64,000 nucleotides of DNA, taken from contig JAJYDK010000005.1 in the NCBI GenBank assembly GCA_021777555.1, positions 62,001-126,000 of the forward strand, in the 5' to 3' direction. Under the pieces are notes generated by a model. The model searched no databases and was not told where the DNA came from. It saw only the letters and a program-made list of their open reading frames with translations. Source of the DNA: Pseudomonadota bacterium (lineage in GTDB: Bacteria > Pseudomonadota > Gammaproteobacteria > Steroidobacterales > Steroidobacteraceae). Both the position numbers and the translations under genes were made by a program. Shown here in pieces: positions 50,064 through 62,820 of the stretch (the stretch's first letter is position 1; each line of letters starts with the position of its first letter).

Positions 50064-50929
50064 ACAGCCGACTCCACATCGCGCGGCGCCGCCGTCCCGG
50101 CCGGAATCACCACGCGCAGCGCATCGATCCGACGCCGGTCGGCGCGCATGATGCGGAACTCGAACCCCTCGACCGTGAGGGACTCGCCCCGGCGGGGCAG
50201 CCGGCCGAACTGGCGCATCAGCAGGCCCGCGACGGTCTCGTACCCCTGCTCCTCGGAGAAGTGTGAGCCGAAGTACTCGTTGAATTCCTCGAGGCGGGTC
50301 ACCCCTCGCACCAGGTACTGACGGTCGGCCTCGCGCCGGATGTTCTGGTCGTCATCGACATCGAACTCATCGTCGATCTCCCCGACGATCTGCTCGATCA
50401 CATCCTCGATCGTGATCAGGCCCGCCACGCCCCCGTACTCATCGACGACGATGGCCATGTGCTGGCGATTGCCGCGGAACTCCTTGAGCAGCACGTCCAG
50501 GCGCTTGGACTCCGGCACGAACACGGCCGGGCGCATGAACTCGCGGATGTCGAACCGCTCCTGCTCGGGCTCGGTGCACAGCCGCAACAGGTCCTTGGCG
50601 AGCAGGATCCCGACGATGTCGTCGCGGTCCTCGTCCATGACCGGGAAGCGGGAGTGCCCGGACTCCACCACGGTCGGCAGGATGCGAGTCACCGGGTCGT
50701 CGCGCCGCACGTACACCATCTGCGCGCGCGGCACCATGACATCGCGGGCATGCAGGTCCGAGACCGCGAGCACGCCCTCGATCATGCTCAGCGCGTCGGC
50801 CTCGAACAGGCCGCGGGCGCGCGCCTCGCGCAACAGCTGTAACAGATCCTGGCGGTTGCGAGGCTCGGCCCCGAACGCCCGCCACAACCGCTTGAGCCAC
50901 TGCCGGGTGTCCTGGTGTTGTCGCATCAT
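50060..50929 (-). CDS. corC: CorC/YbeX-type CBS-domain protein
   Basis: Putative Mg2+/Co2+ efflux accessory, 289 residues. Two CBS motifs (MVPRAQMVYVRRDDP..., FMRPAVFVPESKRLDVLL) lie in about residues 70-190 and a CorC_HlyC domain at about 205-285. ATG 50929 overlaps the ybeY stop (ATGA). It lies between ybeY and lnt as in Enterobacteriaceae. Confidence 0.95.
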   Translation of the reverse strand: MMRQHQDTRQWLKRLWRAFGAEPRNRQDLLQLLREARARGLFEADALSMIEGVLAVSDLHARDVMVPRAQMVYVRRDDPVTRILPTVVESGHSRFPVMDEDRDDIVGILLAKDLLRLCTEPEQERFDIREFMRPAVFVPESKRLDVLLKEFRGNRQHMAIVVDEYGGVAGLITIEDVIEQIVGEIDDEFDVDDDQNIRREADRQYLVRGVTRLEEFNEYFGSHFSEEQGYETVAGLLMRQFGRLPRRGESLTVEGFEFRIMRADRRRIDALRVVIPAGTAAPRDVESAV

Positions 50930-51426
50930 CGGCTCGAGTAGGGATTGGAGAAGCCGAGGCGGCGCAGCACCGCGATCTCGCGTCGCTCCATGCGCCGGGC
51001 GTCGGATGGAATCTCGTGGTCGTAACCGATCAGATGAAGCGCTCCGTGCACCACCAGGTGCGCCCAATGTGCGCGCAGCGCCTTGCCCTGCTCGCGCGCC
51101 TCGCTGCGCACCACGTGCGCACAGATGACCAGATCCCCGAGCGGCCGCAAACCGGGACGTGCCGCGCAGGGCCACTGCACCGGAAAGGACAGGACGTTGG
51201 TCGGTTTGTCCTTGCCGCGGTAGTCGGCATTCAGCCGGCGGCTTTCCGCGGGGCCCACGACGCGCACCCCGAGCTCGGCGCCCGGGGCGCGACGCCCGAG
51301 CGCGCTGCCGGCCCACAGAACGATATCGCCGGTGCGGGGAGCCCAGCCGCGCACGCGCCGCTGGACATCGACCTGCAGTCCCTGCGCGGCGCCCGGGGGC
51401 TCGAGCGCTCCGTTGGTGGGGCTCAC
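50926..51426 (-). CDS. ybeY: Endoribonuclease YbeY
   Basis: Zinc-dependent RNase for 16S rRNA 3' maturation and quality control. The metal motif HGALHLIGYDHE is near the end, residues about 130-141, and DYRGKDKPTNVLSFP is the conserved middle. The start is GTG 51426, overlapping the phoH-like stop (GTGA). At 166 residues it is slightly longer than E. coli (155) from an N-terminal extension. Confidence 0.95.
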   Translation of the reverse strand: MSPTNGALEPPGAAQGLQVDVQRRVRGWAPRTGDIVLWAGSALGRRAPGAELGVRVVGPAESRRLNADYRGKDKPTNVLSFPVQWPCAARPGLRPLGDLVICAHVVRSEAREQGKALRAHWAHLVVHGALHLIGYDHEIPSDARRMERREIAVLRRLGFSNPYSSR

Positions 51427-52415
51427 GAGGGCTCTCCCTTGCGCTCCGCGGCGGTGCGCGATTCGTACGCCTGCACGATGCGCTGCACGAGAGGATGACG
51501 CACGACATCGCGGGCGTCGAAGAAGGTGAACGCCACCCCCTCGACACCGCGCAACACGTCGATCACGTGACTCAGCCCGGACTGCCGTCCGGCGGGAAGG
51601 TCGGTCTGGGTCACATCGCCCGTCACCACGGCCTTTGAGCCGAAGCCGATGCGCGTGAGGAACATCTTCATCTGCTCGATGGTGGTGTTCTGAGCCTCAT
51701 CGAGGATGATGAAGGAGTCGTTGAGCGAGCGACCGCGCATGAAGGCGAGCGGCGCCACTTCGATGACATTGCGCTCGATGAAGCGCGACACCCGATCGAA
51801 ACCGAGCATTTCGTAGAGCGCATCGTACATGGGCCGCAGATACGGGTCGACCTTCTGGGTCAGGTCGCCCGGCAGGAATCCGAGGCGCTCTCCGGCTTCC
51901 ACCGCCGGCCGCACCAACACGACGCGCCGGATGGCCTCCGCCTGCAGCGCCTCAACGGCACAGGCGACGGCGAGATAGGTTTTACCGGTGCCCGCGGGGC
52001 CGATGCCGAAGGTGAGATCGGTGGCGCGGATGTGGGCGAGATACTGCCTCTGGTGGTGACCCCGCGCGCGCAGCCCGCCCCGGGGCACACGGATGCCCAG
52101 GTCCTCGGTCTCGGAGGCGGAGCCCGGGCCGGGTGCCTGGCCGGATTCGCGCTCGCGCAGCGCCAGGTGCACCCGCTCGGGCGTCACTTCCTCGTCCTTG
52201 GCGAGCGCGAAGAGCTCGCGCAACGTCTCCTCGGCGCTGTCGGCTCGAGCGCCCAGCACGCGGAAGCTGTCCCCGCGCCGGCGGATCTCGACATCGAGCC
52301 GCGCCTCGAGCAGCCTCAGGTTCTCATCCAGCGGACCGCACAGATTGGCGAGGCGCGCGTTGTCGGACGGCCCGAGGGCGAACTCGCGTGAGGAGTCGGG
52401 CACGGCTACTGGCAC
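51423..52415 (-). CDS. ybeZ: PhoH-like ATPase YbeZ
   Basis: 330-residue PhoH-family ATPase that interacts with YbeY. Walker A is [13 protein letters not shown], Walker B is [11 protein letters not shown], and [12 protein letters not shown]-type sensor reads [12 protein letters not shown]. An N-terminal KH-like part spans about 1-90. GTG 52415 is followed by an alternative GTG at 52403; the 3' end of miaB overlaps by 10 bases for the former. Same operon as ybeY. Confidence 0.93.
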   Translation of the reverse strand: MPVAVPDSSREFALGPSDNARLANLCGPLDENLRLLEARLDVEIRRRGDSFRVLGARADSAEETLRELFALAKDEEVTPERVHLALRERESGQAPGPGSASETEDLGIRVPRGGLRARGHHQRQYLAHIRATDLTFGIGPAGTGKTYLAVACAVEALQAEAIRRVVLVRPAVEAGERLGFLPGDLTQKVDPYLRPMYDALYEMLGFDRVSRFIERNVIEVAPLAFMRGRSLNDSFIILDEAQNTTIEQMKMFLTRIGFGSKAVVTGDVTQTDLPAGRQSGLSHVIDVLRGVEGVAFTFFDARDVVRHPLVQRIVQAYESRTAAERKGEPS

Positions 52416-53728
52416 AGGCGTCCGCGCAGGCTGTGCGACAGGGCCGCGGTCACGGCGACGTCCGCGAAGCGCCCGATGAGCTCCGGGGGACCCGCGAAGT
52501 TGATCCAGCGGTTGTTTTCGGTGCGCCCGGCAAGCTCCCGGGCGTTTTTCCTCGCCGGCCGCTCGACCAGCACGCGCTGCACCGTATCCACCATGCGCTC
52601 ACTGATGGCGTGGGCCTGGTCTTCAAGTTGGGCCTGCAACCGCACAAGCCGGGCCTGTTTGACCTCATGCGGCGTGTCATCGGGCAGGGAGGCCGCCGGC
52701 GTCCCGGGACGGCGGCTGTAGAGGAAGCTGAAGGACTGGTCGAGCCCGGCGTCGCGCACCAGTGCAAGCGTCGCCTCGAAGTCGCGCTCGCTCTCCCCGG
52801 GGAAGCCGACGATGATGTCGGAGGTGATGCTGATCCCGGGCCGCACGGCGCGGAGCCTGCGGATCTTGTCCTTGAATTCGAGCGAGGTGTAGCCGCGTTT
52901 CATCAGTGAGAGCACGCGATCCGAACCGCTCTGCACGGCCAGATGCAGGTGGTTGGCGAGCTTCGGGATGTGGGCGAAGGCCTCGATCAGGCTGTCATCG
53001 AACTCCACCGGATGCGAGGTGGTGAAGCGGATTCGCTCGATTTCGGGGAGCGCCGCGATGTGATGGATGAGCGTGGCGAGATCCACCACGGCCCCATCCG
53101 ACATCACTCCGGCGTAGGCATTGACGTTCTGGCCGAGAAGGGTGACCTCGCGAACCCGTTGATCGGCGAGTTGCCGCACTTCCTCGAGCACGGACTCGAA
53201 CGGGCGGCTGACTTCCTCGCCGCGGGTGTAGGGGACGATGCAGAAGCTGCAGTACTTGCTGCAGCCTTCCATGATGGAGACGTAGGCGGCGGCTCCCTCG
53301 ACGCGCGGCGCGGGCAGGCGATCGAACTTCTCGATCTCCGGGAAGCTCACGTCCACCTGGGAGCGGCCGGTGCGGCGCAGCTCGGCGATCATCTGCGGCA
53401 GCCGGTGCAGGGTCTGGGGCCCGAAGACCAGATCGACGAACGGCGCACGCGCGGTGATGGACTCCCCTTCCTGGCTCGCCACGCAGCCGCCGACGCCAAT
53501 GAGCACATGGGGACGCTGGCTCTTGACGCTTCGCCATTCCCCCAGCAGCGAGAACACCTTTTCCTGCGCCTTCTCGCGCACCGAGCAGGTGTTCATGAGC
53601 AGCACGTCCGCCTCGGCCGGATCGTCGGTGGGGGTCAGTCCACCTGCGCGCAGCACGTCCGCCATGCGGGCGGAGTCGTACTCGTTCATCTGGCAGCCGA
53701 AGGTCTTGATGTAGTAATGGCGGGGCAT
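52406..53728 (-). CDS. miaB: tRNA-2-methylthio-N6-isopentenyladenosine synthase MiaB
   Basis: Radical-SAM methylthiotransferase. The auxiliary cluster Cys are in [18 protein letters not shown] and GGCVASQE; the radical-SAM cluster is CSKYCSFC; the TRAM domain is C-terminal. ATG 53728 gives the usual N-terminus ([11 protein letters not shown]); an earlier in-frame codon is not conserved. Length 440 residues. First gene of the miaB-ybeZ-ybeY-corC-lnt operon. Confidence 0.96.
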   Translation of the reverse strand: MPRHYYIKTFGCQMNEYDSARMADVLRAGGLTPTDDPAEADVLLMNTCSVREKAQEKVFSLLGEWRSVKSQRPHVLIGVGGCVASQEGESITARAPFVDLVFGPQTLHRLPQMIAELRRTGRSQVDVSFPEIEKFDRLPAPRVEGAAAYVSIMEGCSKYCSFCIVPYTRGEEVSRPFESVLEEVRQLADQRVREVTLLGQNVNAYAGVMSDGAVVDLATLIHHIAALPEIERIRFTTSHPVEFDDSLIEAFAHIPKLANHLHLAVQSGSDRVLSLMKRGYTSLEFKDKIRRLRAVRPGISITSDIIVGFPGESERDFEATLALVRDAGLDQSFSFLYSRRPGTPAASLPDDTPHEVKQARLVRLQAQLEDQAHAISERMVDTVQRVLVERPARKNARELAGRTENNRWINFAGPPELIGRFADVAVTAALSHSLRGRLCQ

Positions 53729-53808
53729 GGCGCTCGGGCGTGGGAAGAGGCGAATTTTACGGCCTGGGCGGGTCCGCCGCACGGGAAGTGGGGGGATCCG
53801 CCCAAGCT

Positions 53809-53824
53809 CAGGCTGAAAAGCCTG
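53809..53824 (+). other. GAAA-tetraloop hairpin before ppgK
   Basis: CAGGCT-GAAA-AGCCTG followed by ATTTTC. It resembles a small terminator on the plus strand, but no plus-strand gene precedes it within this region, so it may be in the ppgK leader or a short RNA. It lies in the 160-base gap between divergent miaB and ppgK. Confidence 0.3.
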
Positions 53825-53888
53825 ATTTTCAATGACTTAGAGGCATCGGCGCGGCCGACCCGGCCGCGCCACCGCCATAGGCCTCGGC

Positions 53889-54632
53889 ATGAATCCGCGC
53901 CATAATGTGCTGATGAGCACTCGAAGCGCCTCGACCCGCCGCTCGGCGGCCCGGCCGGCCAATGGCCGCATTCTCGTGATCGACGTCGGTGGATCACACG
54001 TCAAATTCCGCATGGGCCCGGAGGGGGAAATCCGCCGGTTCGAATCGGGCCCCGACATGAGCGCCGCCATCATGGCCCGCAAGGTGCGGCAGATGACCAA
54101 GGACCTGCCCTACGAGGCGGTCTCGATCGGTTATCCCGGCCCCGTGGTGCGCGGGCGCATCATCGGCGAGCCCCACAACCTCGGATCGGGCTGGGTGCGC
54201 CATGACTACGGCAAGACCCTGGGCCGGCCGGTGCGGATCGTCAACGACGCGACCATGCAGGCGCTCGGCAGCTACGAGGGCGGACGGATGTTGTTTCTCG
54301 GGCTCGGCACCGGCCTCGGCACGGCGCTGATCCTCGATGACATCGTGGAATCGATGGAGATCGGCCACGCGCACTTCAAGCGCGGCCGCACCTTCGAGGA
54401 TTACCTCGGCGAGCGGGGCCGCAAGCGCCTGGGCACCAAGCGATGGCGCAAGGCCGTTGCCGAGGTGGTCGAGCAGCTCAAATCGGTGTTCGAAGTCGAT
54501 TACGTCGTGCTGGGCGGCGGCAACGTGAGGCGCCTGAAGAAGCTCCCCGAGGGTGCGAGGACCGGCGACAACCTCAACGCCTTCGCCGGCGGGCTGCGCC
54601 TGTGGCAGCGGGACGACGCGTTCGACGTGTAG
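53889..54632 (+). CDS. ppgK: Polyphosphate glucokinase (ROK family)
   Basis: Phosphorylates glucose with polyphosphate or ATP. The 247 residues have the phosphate loop LVIDVGGSHVKFR, the ROK-like PGPVVRGRIIGEP and the ATP/polyP segment GLGTGLGTALIL. The family's C-terminal DYVVLGGGNVRRL is present. The first ATG (53889) is used; an ATG at 53913 is also possible. Convergent with amtB. Confidence 0.88.
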   Translation: MNPRHNVLMSTRSASTRRSAARPANGRILVIDVGGSHVKFRMGPEGEIRRFESGPDMSAAIMARKVRQMTKDLPYEAVSIGYPGPVVRGRIIGEPHNLGSGWVRHDYGKTLGRPVRIVNDATMQALGSYEGGRMLFLGLGTGLGTALILDDIVESMEIGHAHFKRGRTFEDYLGERGRKRLGTKRWRKAVAEVVEQLKSVFEVDYVVLGGGNVRRLKKLPEGARTGDNLNAFAGGLRLWQRDDAFDV

Positions 54633-54687
54633 CGCACGCCTGCATCGATCACGCGCCGAGCGAGTCCAGCGCGCGATGCGGACTCGG

Positions 54688-56013
54688 TCAACCGTTGTAG
54701 GCGTGCTCGCCGTGTTGGGAGAGGTCGAGGCCCTCGCGCTCCTGGTCCTCGCTCACTCGCAACCCGATGGTGGCCTTGAGGAGTTGCAGGATGAGGTACG
54801 TGGCCAGGGCACACCATAGAGCGACCGCGGCCACGCCGAGCGCCTGCGTGCCCACCTGCCGGAGCATATGCATGCCCGGCGCATAACCAACGCCGCCGAA
54901 GCGTGAGGCCATGAACACCCCGGTCAGCACGGTGCCAATCACGCCACCGACACCGTGCACCGGCGAGACATCGAGGGAATCATCGATGTGGAGCCTGCGC
55001 TTGAGAAATTGCGTCGCGGCAAAGCAGACGACGCCCGCCGTGACGCCGATGATGATCGCGCCGAGCGGTCCCACGAATCCCGAGGCGGGCGTGATGGTGC
55101 CAAGACCCGCGACCATGCCCGTGACGATGCCGAGCACGCTCGGCTTGCCGAACTTGACCCACTCGAGCGCCATCCAGGCGAGCGCACCGGTGGCCGCCCC
55201 GAGTTGCGTCACCAGAATGGCCATGGCCGCCGAGCCGTTGGCCGCGAGCGCGCTGCCGCCGTTGAATCCGAACCAGCCGACCCAGAGCATGCCGGCTCCG
55301 AGAATGGTCAACGACATGTTGTGCGGCGGCATGGCCGTGTGAGGAAAGCCCTTGCGCTCCCTCAGCACGAGCGCGCTCACCAGGGCGCCGATCCCGGCGG
55401 ACACGTGCACCACGATGCCGCCCGCGAAATCGAGCACGCCGAGCCGCGCGAGCCAGCCTCCGCCCCACACCCAATGGGCCACCGGCAGATACACGAAGAT
55501 GAGCCAGAGGCCGGCAAACCACAGCATGGCGCTGAATTTCATGCGCTCGGCGAACCCGCCGATCATCAGCGCCGGGGTGATGATCGCGAAGGTCAGCTGA
55601 AACATCACGAAGGCCGACTCGGGGGTATCGCCTCGCAGGGCGTTGCGCCCGATGGCGCCAAACCAGCCACCGTGCACCGAGCCGATCAGCGCCTGGTGCC
55701 CGCCGCCGTTGCCGAAGGCCAGCCCGTATCCTCCGGCGAGCCACAACACGCTCACCAGGCAGGTGATGGCGAAGCACTGCATGGCGATCGACAGCACGTT
55801 CTTGCTGCGCACCAGGCCCGAGTAGAAGGCGACCAGCCCGGGCAGCGTCATCGACAGCACGAGCGCCGTGGCGGTCAGCAGCCAGGCGGTGTCACCGGAA
55901 TTGACGGAAACGGCGGCGGAGACGGACGGATTCGCAGCATGGGCCAGCGGCGAAGCACAAACGAGCGCAGAAGCGGACGCCACCACCCTCGCGGCGGAAG
56001 CAAATCGAGGCAT
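54688..56013 (-). CDS. amtB: Ammonium transporter AmtB
   Basis: 441 residues with a signal-like N-terminus and about 11 helices. The twin-His pair is seen in IVVHVSAGIGA and SPVHGVGGVIG, with the Asp of the LDFAGG segment before the first. Ammonium passes through the trimer in the cytoplasmic membrane. ATG 56013 is preferred (GAGGGG upstream). The usual partner glnK is not adjacent. Confidence 0.95.
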   Translation of the reverse strand: MPRFASAARVVASASALVCASPLAHAANPSVSAAVSVNSGDTAWLLTATALVLSMTLPGLVAFYSGLVRSKNVLSIAMQCFAITCLVSVLWLAGGYGLAFGNGGGHQALIGSVHGGWFGAIGRNALRGDTPESAFVMFQLTFAIITPALMIGGFAERMKFSAMLWFAGLWLIFVYLPVAHWVWGGGWLARLGVLDFAGGIVVHVSAGIGALVSALVLRERKGFPHTAMPPHNMSLTILGAGMLWVGWFGFNGGSALAANGSAAMAILVTQLGAATGALAWMALEWVKFGKPSVLGIVTGMVAGLGTITPASGFVGPLGAIIIGVTAGVVCFAATQFLKRRLHIDDSLDVSPVHGVGGVIGTVLTGVFMASRFGGVGYAPGMHMLRQVGTQALGVAAVALWCALATYLILQLLKATIGLRVSEDQEREGLDLSQHGEHAYNG

Positions 56014-56153
56014 GGACCCCTCTAGGCCGGCGGCACCACCGGAGTGTCTCCGCCCGTCCGCCGTTGGACGAGCGCCGCGCATTGTCGGCATGGGGGCGCC
56101 GGAAAAGCAAGCCGACGCTCCCCGTGCCCGCGGGTCATCCCAGACGGTCCGCC

Positions 56154-56618
56154 CTAAAAAGGTATGTCGTCGTCGAAATCGGTCGCGGCGCCCTCGCCCG
56201 AGGACCCGCCGGAGGGACCGGTGTATTCGGGGGCGGACTCACGCGACCCGCCACCGGAGGGCGCGCCGGCGCCCGCGCCGCCCCGTCCACCCAACATCTG
56301 CATGTCGTTGGCGACGATCTCGGTGGAATAGCGCTCGTTGCCCTGCTTGTCCTGCCACTTGCGGGTGCGCAGGCTCCCTTCGATGTAGACCTGCGAGCCC
56401 TTGCGCAGGTACTCGCCGGCGATCTCGGCCAGGCGCCCGAAGAGGGCGACCCGGTGCCACTCGGTGCGCTCCTGCTGCTCCCCGCTCTGCTTGTCCCGCC
56501 AGGACTCGGTGGTGGCGACGCGCAGGTTCGCGACCGAGCTGCCCGAGGGCATGGCGCGGGTCTCGGGGTCGGCACCCAGGTGACCGATGAGAATGACTTT
56601 ATTGACGCCACGCGCCAT
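56154..56618 (-). CDS. ssb: Single-stranded DNA-binding protein
   Basis: OB-fold SSB, 154 residues: [19 protein letters not shown] opening, [18 protein letters not shown], and a Gly-rich tail ending in the acidic tip DFDDDIPF that binds partner proteins. The ATG at 56618 has GGAGGA eight bases upstream; sequence upstream in the same frame is not conserved. Divergent from uvrA, an arrangement kept in many gammaproteobacteria. No convincing LexA box was seen in the 132-base gap. Confidence 0.96.
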   Translation of the reverse strand: MARGVNKVILIGHLGADPETRAMPSGSSVANLRVATTESWRDKQSGEQQERTEWHRVALFGRLAEIAGEYLRKGSQVYIEGSLRTRKWQDKQGNERYSTEIVANDMQMLGGRGGAGAGAPSGGGSRESAPEYTGPSGGSSGEGAATDFDDDIPF

Positions 56619-56750
56619 GAGCTGGTCCTCCGGAAAAGGCCGCCATTGTAGACGGCCCCGGGGCTCTGGCGAAGCCGGAATGGCTCCGTGTTCGCGCACA
56701 TTCTCCGGAGCGGGCGCCGATGAACCGCCAGCGCGTACACTGGGCGGCTT

Positions 56751-59651
<2,901 letters not shown>

Positions 59652-59727
59652 CCGGAGCGCTTCGTGCCGCGGTCCGGACGGGGTTCGGGCTTTGGAAAAC
59701 CCCGTAAGTCGCGCGCACCAGCGCTGC

Positions 59728-59775
59728 AAAAGACACGGCCCAGCCAATCCGCGTGAGCGGACGGGCCGGGCCGTG
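59728..59775 (-). terminator. Rho-independent-like terminator of the small lipoprotein gene
   Basis: On the minus strand CACGGCCC pairs with GGGCCGTG, with an inner CCGC/GCGG stem, and is followed by TCTTTTG. It lies just downstream of the stop at 59822. Confidence 0.55.
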
Positions 59776-59821
59776 GGAAGCTGAGGTCAACCGGGGCGGG
59801 AAGCGCCCCGGCGACGACCGC

Positions 59822-60094
59822 TTACTGCTGCCCCGACGGCGGGGTGGTGCCGGTCGAGCCGGAACCGCTGCCGCTGGCCGGAGGAGTCGTGCTGCTGCCG
59901 CTGCTGGGAGCCGCCTCGGTGCCGCCGTTCGACGGAGCAGCAGCGGGGGCGCTGCTGGAGGGAGCCGCAGGCGCGCTGCTGGCAGGCGGCGAGGCCGCCG
60001 GCGCAGCCGACTGGTCGGAAGAGGGCTGCTTGGCGCAGGCGGTGATCAACAGCATCGCAGCGGCGAGCGCGCTAAGAGCAACTTTCGTATTCAT
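59822..60094 (-). CDS. Small Ser/Pro/Ala/Gly-rich lipoprotein
   Basis: A 90-residue lipoprotein: signal MNTKVALSALAAAMLLITAC with lipobox Cys20, then a low-complexity tail of Ala, Ser, Pro, Gly and Thr with only a short AKQPSSDQS start. Ala-Pro repeats change to Gly-Ser repeats at about residue 60. Low complexity precludes assigning a fold. It could be a surface-exposed linker or cell-wall-spanning tether. An upstream frame extension to 60310 is not conserved in style. Confidence 0.7.
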   Translation of the reverse strand: MNTKVALSALAAAMLLITACAKQPSSDQSAAPAASPPASSAPAAPSSSAPAAAPSNGGTEAAPSSGSSTTPPASGSGSGSTGTTPPSGQQ

Positions 60095-60378
60095 CGATGG
60101 TACCCCGATGGAGTGAGAGCTACTGAAACAGATTATTTGAACGAGTTGTAGTCGTTCCGCGAGTCCTTCACGGATCGCGCGGACAAGAAGTTTATAGGTT
60201 ACCGATGTGATTTGAAACAGGGAGCCTGTCGCCCGGGGACGACAGCACCTTCCAGTCGCGATATTACACCGCCGACCGGCTCGATTGCGACCCATGGCGC
60301 AATGACTCATCGACCCTTGGGACGGCGCAGGAGTTCCTGCGAATCCTTACAATGCGCCTCTTTATCGGGAATTCCGCC
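60095..60378. other. Gap between divergent lipoprotein and pepQ genes
   Basis: 284 bases, moderately AT-rich (60120-60220). No gene or RNA recognised. It should hold the divergent promoters. Confidence 0.3.
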
Positions 60379-61743
60379 ATGCGCAAAGCACCCAGCGCCG
60401 CTTCCTCCAAACGGCTCGAGAGCCTCTTCGGCCCCTATCTGGACAGGGTCTGCCATCGCAGCGCCCGGGCGCTCGAGGCCTGCGGCTACGGGGCCTTGCT
60501 GGTGCACTCAGGCTCGCTGCTGCCGGTCTTCCAGGACGATCGGACCTATCCTTTCGAGGTCAACGCGCCTTTCAAGGTGTGGACCCCACTCGCCGAGCCG
60601 GACTGCTTCGTGTATTTCGAGCCGGGGCAGCGCCCACGCCTGGTATTCACCCAGCCCAGGGACTACTGGTACAAGCCGCCGGCGCCGCCCGAGGGGTATT
60701 GGACCGTGCACTTCGACATCCGATTGTGCACCGACCGGGAATCGGCCCGTGGCCTGCTCCCCCCGGACCTTGCCTCGACCGCCTACGTGGGAGAGTCTTT
60801 CGAGGGGCTCGCCGCGTGGGGCGTGGCGGCCATCAATCCACCGCGCCTCCTGCGGCACCTGGACTTCGATCGCGCCGTGAAATCCCCCTATGAACTCGCC
60901 TGTCTGCGCGAGGCCAGCCGGCTCGGTGCCCGGGGACACCTGGCGGCGGAGGGGGCCTTCGCCTCGGGTGCATCGGAATTCGACATCGAGCTCGCCTTTC
61001 TGACGGCCTGCGGGCTGCGCGAGCAGGAGCTGCCCTACAACCCCATCATCGCCCTCAACGAGGGCGGATCGGTGCTGCACTACCAGGTGCTGGAGAAGAC
61101 CCCGCCCGCACGGCGGCATTCCCTGCTGATCGACGCCGGCGCGGAATTCGGTGGCTATGCCAGCGACATCACCCGCACGTATTCGGTGGCAGACGCCGAT
61201 TTCTCCGCGCTCATCGCAAGAATGGACACCGTGCAGCAGACATTGTGCGCGGGCGTCCGGGCAGGGGTGGACTGGCGCGAAGTGCACCTGCAAGCGCACC
61301 GTCTGACCGCCGAGCTGCTTCGTGAGTCGGAAATCGTCCGCTGCGGGGCGGACGAGGCGCTTGCCCGTGGCGTGACCAGCGTGTTCCTGCCCCATGGCAT
61401 CGGCCACCTGCTGGGACTGGAGGTCCATGATGCAGGCGGGTTCATGCGCTCGCCCGAGGACGGGGACATTCCCAGACCCGACGGCCATCCCTACCTGCGC
61501 CTGACCCGCACCCTGGAGGAGGGTTTCGTGGTCACCATGGAGCCGGGGGTCTACTTCATCGATCCGCTGCTGGAGGCGGCCCGGGCCGACGATCGGTCGC
61601 GCCTGATCAACTGGTCCCGGGTGGAGTCGCTGCGCAGGTTCGGCGGCATCCGCATCGAGGACGATCTGGCCGTCACCGCCACGGGCTGCGAGAACCTCAC
61701 CCGCGACGCGTTCAGAGCCGAACAGGCTCGAGAGCCGTCGTAG
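60379..61743 (+). CDS. pepQ: Xaa-Pro dipeptidase
   Basis: Di-metal peptidase cleaving X-Pro dipeptides. 454 residues. Metal ligands are visible as IDAGAEFGGYASDITRTY (two Asp), GHLLGLEVHD with the preceding HGIGH (His), VTMEPGVYF (Glu) and RIEDDLAV (Glu). ATG 60379 has GGGA eight bases upstream; an ATG at 60352 has no close ribosome site. Length is near the E. coli enzyme (443). Convergent with mscL. Confidence 0.94.
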   Translation: MRKAPSAASSKRLESLFGPYLDRVCHRSARALEACGYGALLVHSGSLLPVFQDDRTYPFEVNAPFKVWTPLAEPDCFVYFEPGQRPRLVFTQPRDYWYKPPAPPEGYWTVHFDIRLCTDRESARGLLPPDLASTAYVGESFEGLAAWGVAAINPPRLLRHLDFDRAVKSPYELACLREASRLGARGHLAAEGAFASGASEFDIELAFLTACGLREQELPYNPIIALNEGGSVLHYQVLEKTPPARRHSLLIDAGAEFGGYASDITRTYSVADADFSALIARMDTVQQTLCAGVRAGVDWREVHLQAHRLTAELLRESEIVRCGADEALARGVTSVFLPHGIGHLLGLEVHDAGGFMRSPEDGDIPRPDGHPYLRLTRTLEEGFVVTMEPGVYFIDPLLEAARADDRSRLINWSRVESLRRFGGIRIEDDLAVTATGCENLTRDAFRAEQAREPS

Positions 61744-61784
61744 GATCCGGGCGAGGCTCGAACATCCAATGCGCGGAGATCGGC

Positions 61785-62183
61785 CTACCGCTTTGCCAGC
61801 AGGTCCCGGATCTCCCCGAGCAGCGCCTCGGACTTGGTGGGCGGCGGCGGCGCGGCCGCGGGGGCGGGCGCCGGCCGCTTCACCCTGTTGATCACCTTGA
61901 CCAGGAAGAAGATCGCCAGGGCGATCAGAATGAAATCGATGATCGCCTGGATGAACATCCCGTAGGTGAGCATCACCGGCTTCCCCGCCACATTGGTGCC
62001 GATCCGCACCGCGAGCTTGGCGAAGCTGATCTCCCCGATCAGCAGGCCCAATGGAGGCATGAGGATGTCGGCGACCAGGCTGCTCACGACCTTGCCGAAC
62101 GCCGCACCGATCACGATGCCGACCGCCATGTCGATCATGTTGCCTTTGACGGCAAATTCTTTGAACTCAGACGCCAGACTCAT
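61785..62183 (-). CDS. mscL: Large-conductance mechanosensitive channel
   Basis: 132-residue MscL with the N-terminal amphipathic helix [20 protein letters not shown], the pore helix [18 protein letters not shown] and the C-terminal bundle [12 protein letters not shown]. It releases osmolytes on hypo-osmotic shock. ATG 62183 has GGGGAGGG upstream. The Pro/Ala linker ([11 protein letters not shown]) before the C-terminal helix is longer than in E. coli. Confidence 0.96.
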   Translation of the reverse strand: MSLASEFKEFAVKGNMIDMAVGIVIGAAFGKVVSSLVADILMPPLGLLIGEISFAKLAVRIGTNVAGKPVMLTYGMFIQAIIDFILIALAIFFLVKVINRVKRPAPAPAAAPPPPTKSEALLGEIRDLLAKR

Positions 62184-62239
62184 GGACGACCCTCCCCGCA
62201 GACAGTGAGCCAAGCGTAGCCCAAGCGGGATTGGACCGC

Positions 62240-62281
62240 AAAAATGAAAGGGCCCGCCGGGCTTGACGCGCGGCGGGCCCC
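62240..62281 (-). terminator. Intrinsic terminator of the alpha operon
   Basis: On the minus strand GGGCCCGCCG pairs with CGGCGGGCCC around a CGCGTCAAGCC loop, followed by TTTCATTTTT. It lies just after the rplQ stop, so it ends the rpsD-rpoA-rplQ transcript. Confidence 0.8.
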
Positions 62282-62301
62282 GTCTGCGATCGGGATTGGG
62301 C

Positions 62302-62808
62302 TCAGGCCGTCTTGGCTTTGCGGCGCCGCGGCTTCTTCTCACCCGCCTCGGTGGCGGGCTCGACTGCCTGCTCCGTGGGCTCGGCCGCCTTCGCCTTGCG
62401 GCGAGGCTTCTTGCCCGTCCCGGCGGGCGCCTCGACGGGCTCGGCGGCCATCGGACCGTCGACCAGCTGCATCAGCGCCATGGGCGCCGAATCCCCGGGA
62501 CGGGGCATCATGCGCAGGATTCGCGTGTAGCCGCCCGGGCGCTTCTTGAAGCGCGGACCCAGGTCGGCAAACAACTTCTCGACCACCGCGGCATCGCGCA
62601 GTCGGGAGAAGGCCAGGCGCCGGTTGGCATCGCCGTCGGTCTTGCCCAGGGTGATCAGCGGCTCGACGACGCGCCGCAGCTCCTTCGCCTTGGGCAGGGT
62701 GGTGCGGATGGTCTCATGCCGCAGCAGCGACACGCTCATGTTGCGCATCAGCGCGTGCCGGTGCGAGCTGTTACGCGACAGTTGCCGGCCAGTCAGATGG
62801 TGGCGCAT
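62302..62808 (-). CDS. rplQ: Ribosomal protein L17
   Basis: The conserved core ([45 protein letters not shown]) spans about residues 1-125, and a C-terminal tail extends the protein to 168 residues against 127 in E. coli. The tail holds two related basic stretches (KKPRRKAK and KKPRRRKAK) separated by acidic and Ala residues, probably extending into rRNA or the exit-tunnel surroundings. Last gene of the alpha operon. Confidence 0.95.
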   Translation of the reverse strand: MRHHLTGRQLSRNSSHRHALMRNMSVSLLRHETIRTTLPKAKELRRVVEPLITLGKTDGDANRRLAFSRLRDAAVVEKLFADLGPRFKKRPGGYTRILRMMPRPGDSAPMALMQLVDGPMAAEPVEAPAGTGKKPRRKAKAAEPTEQAVEPATEAGEKKPRRRKAKTA

Positions 62809-62820
62809 GACAGGAAATCC

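Noticed and set aside
56619-56750. SOS (LexA) box between ssb and uvrA
   Set aside because: No CTG-N10-CAG or the GAAC/GTTC-type pattern could be found by eye.
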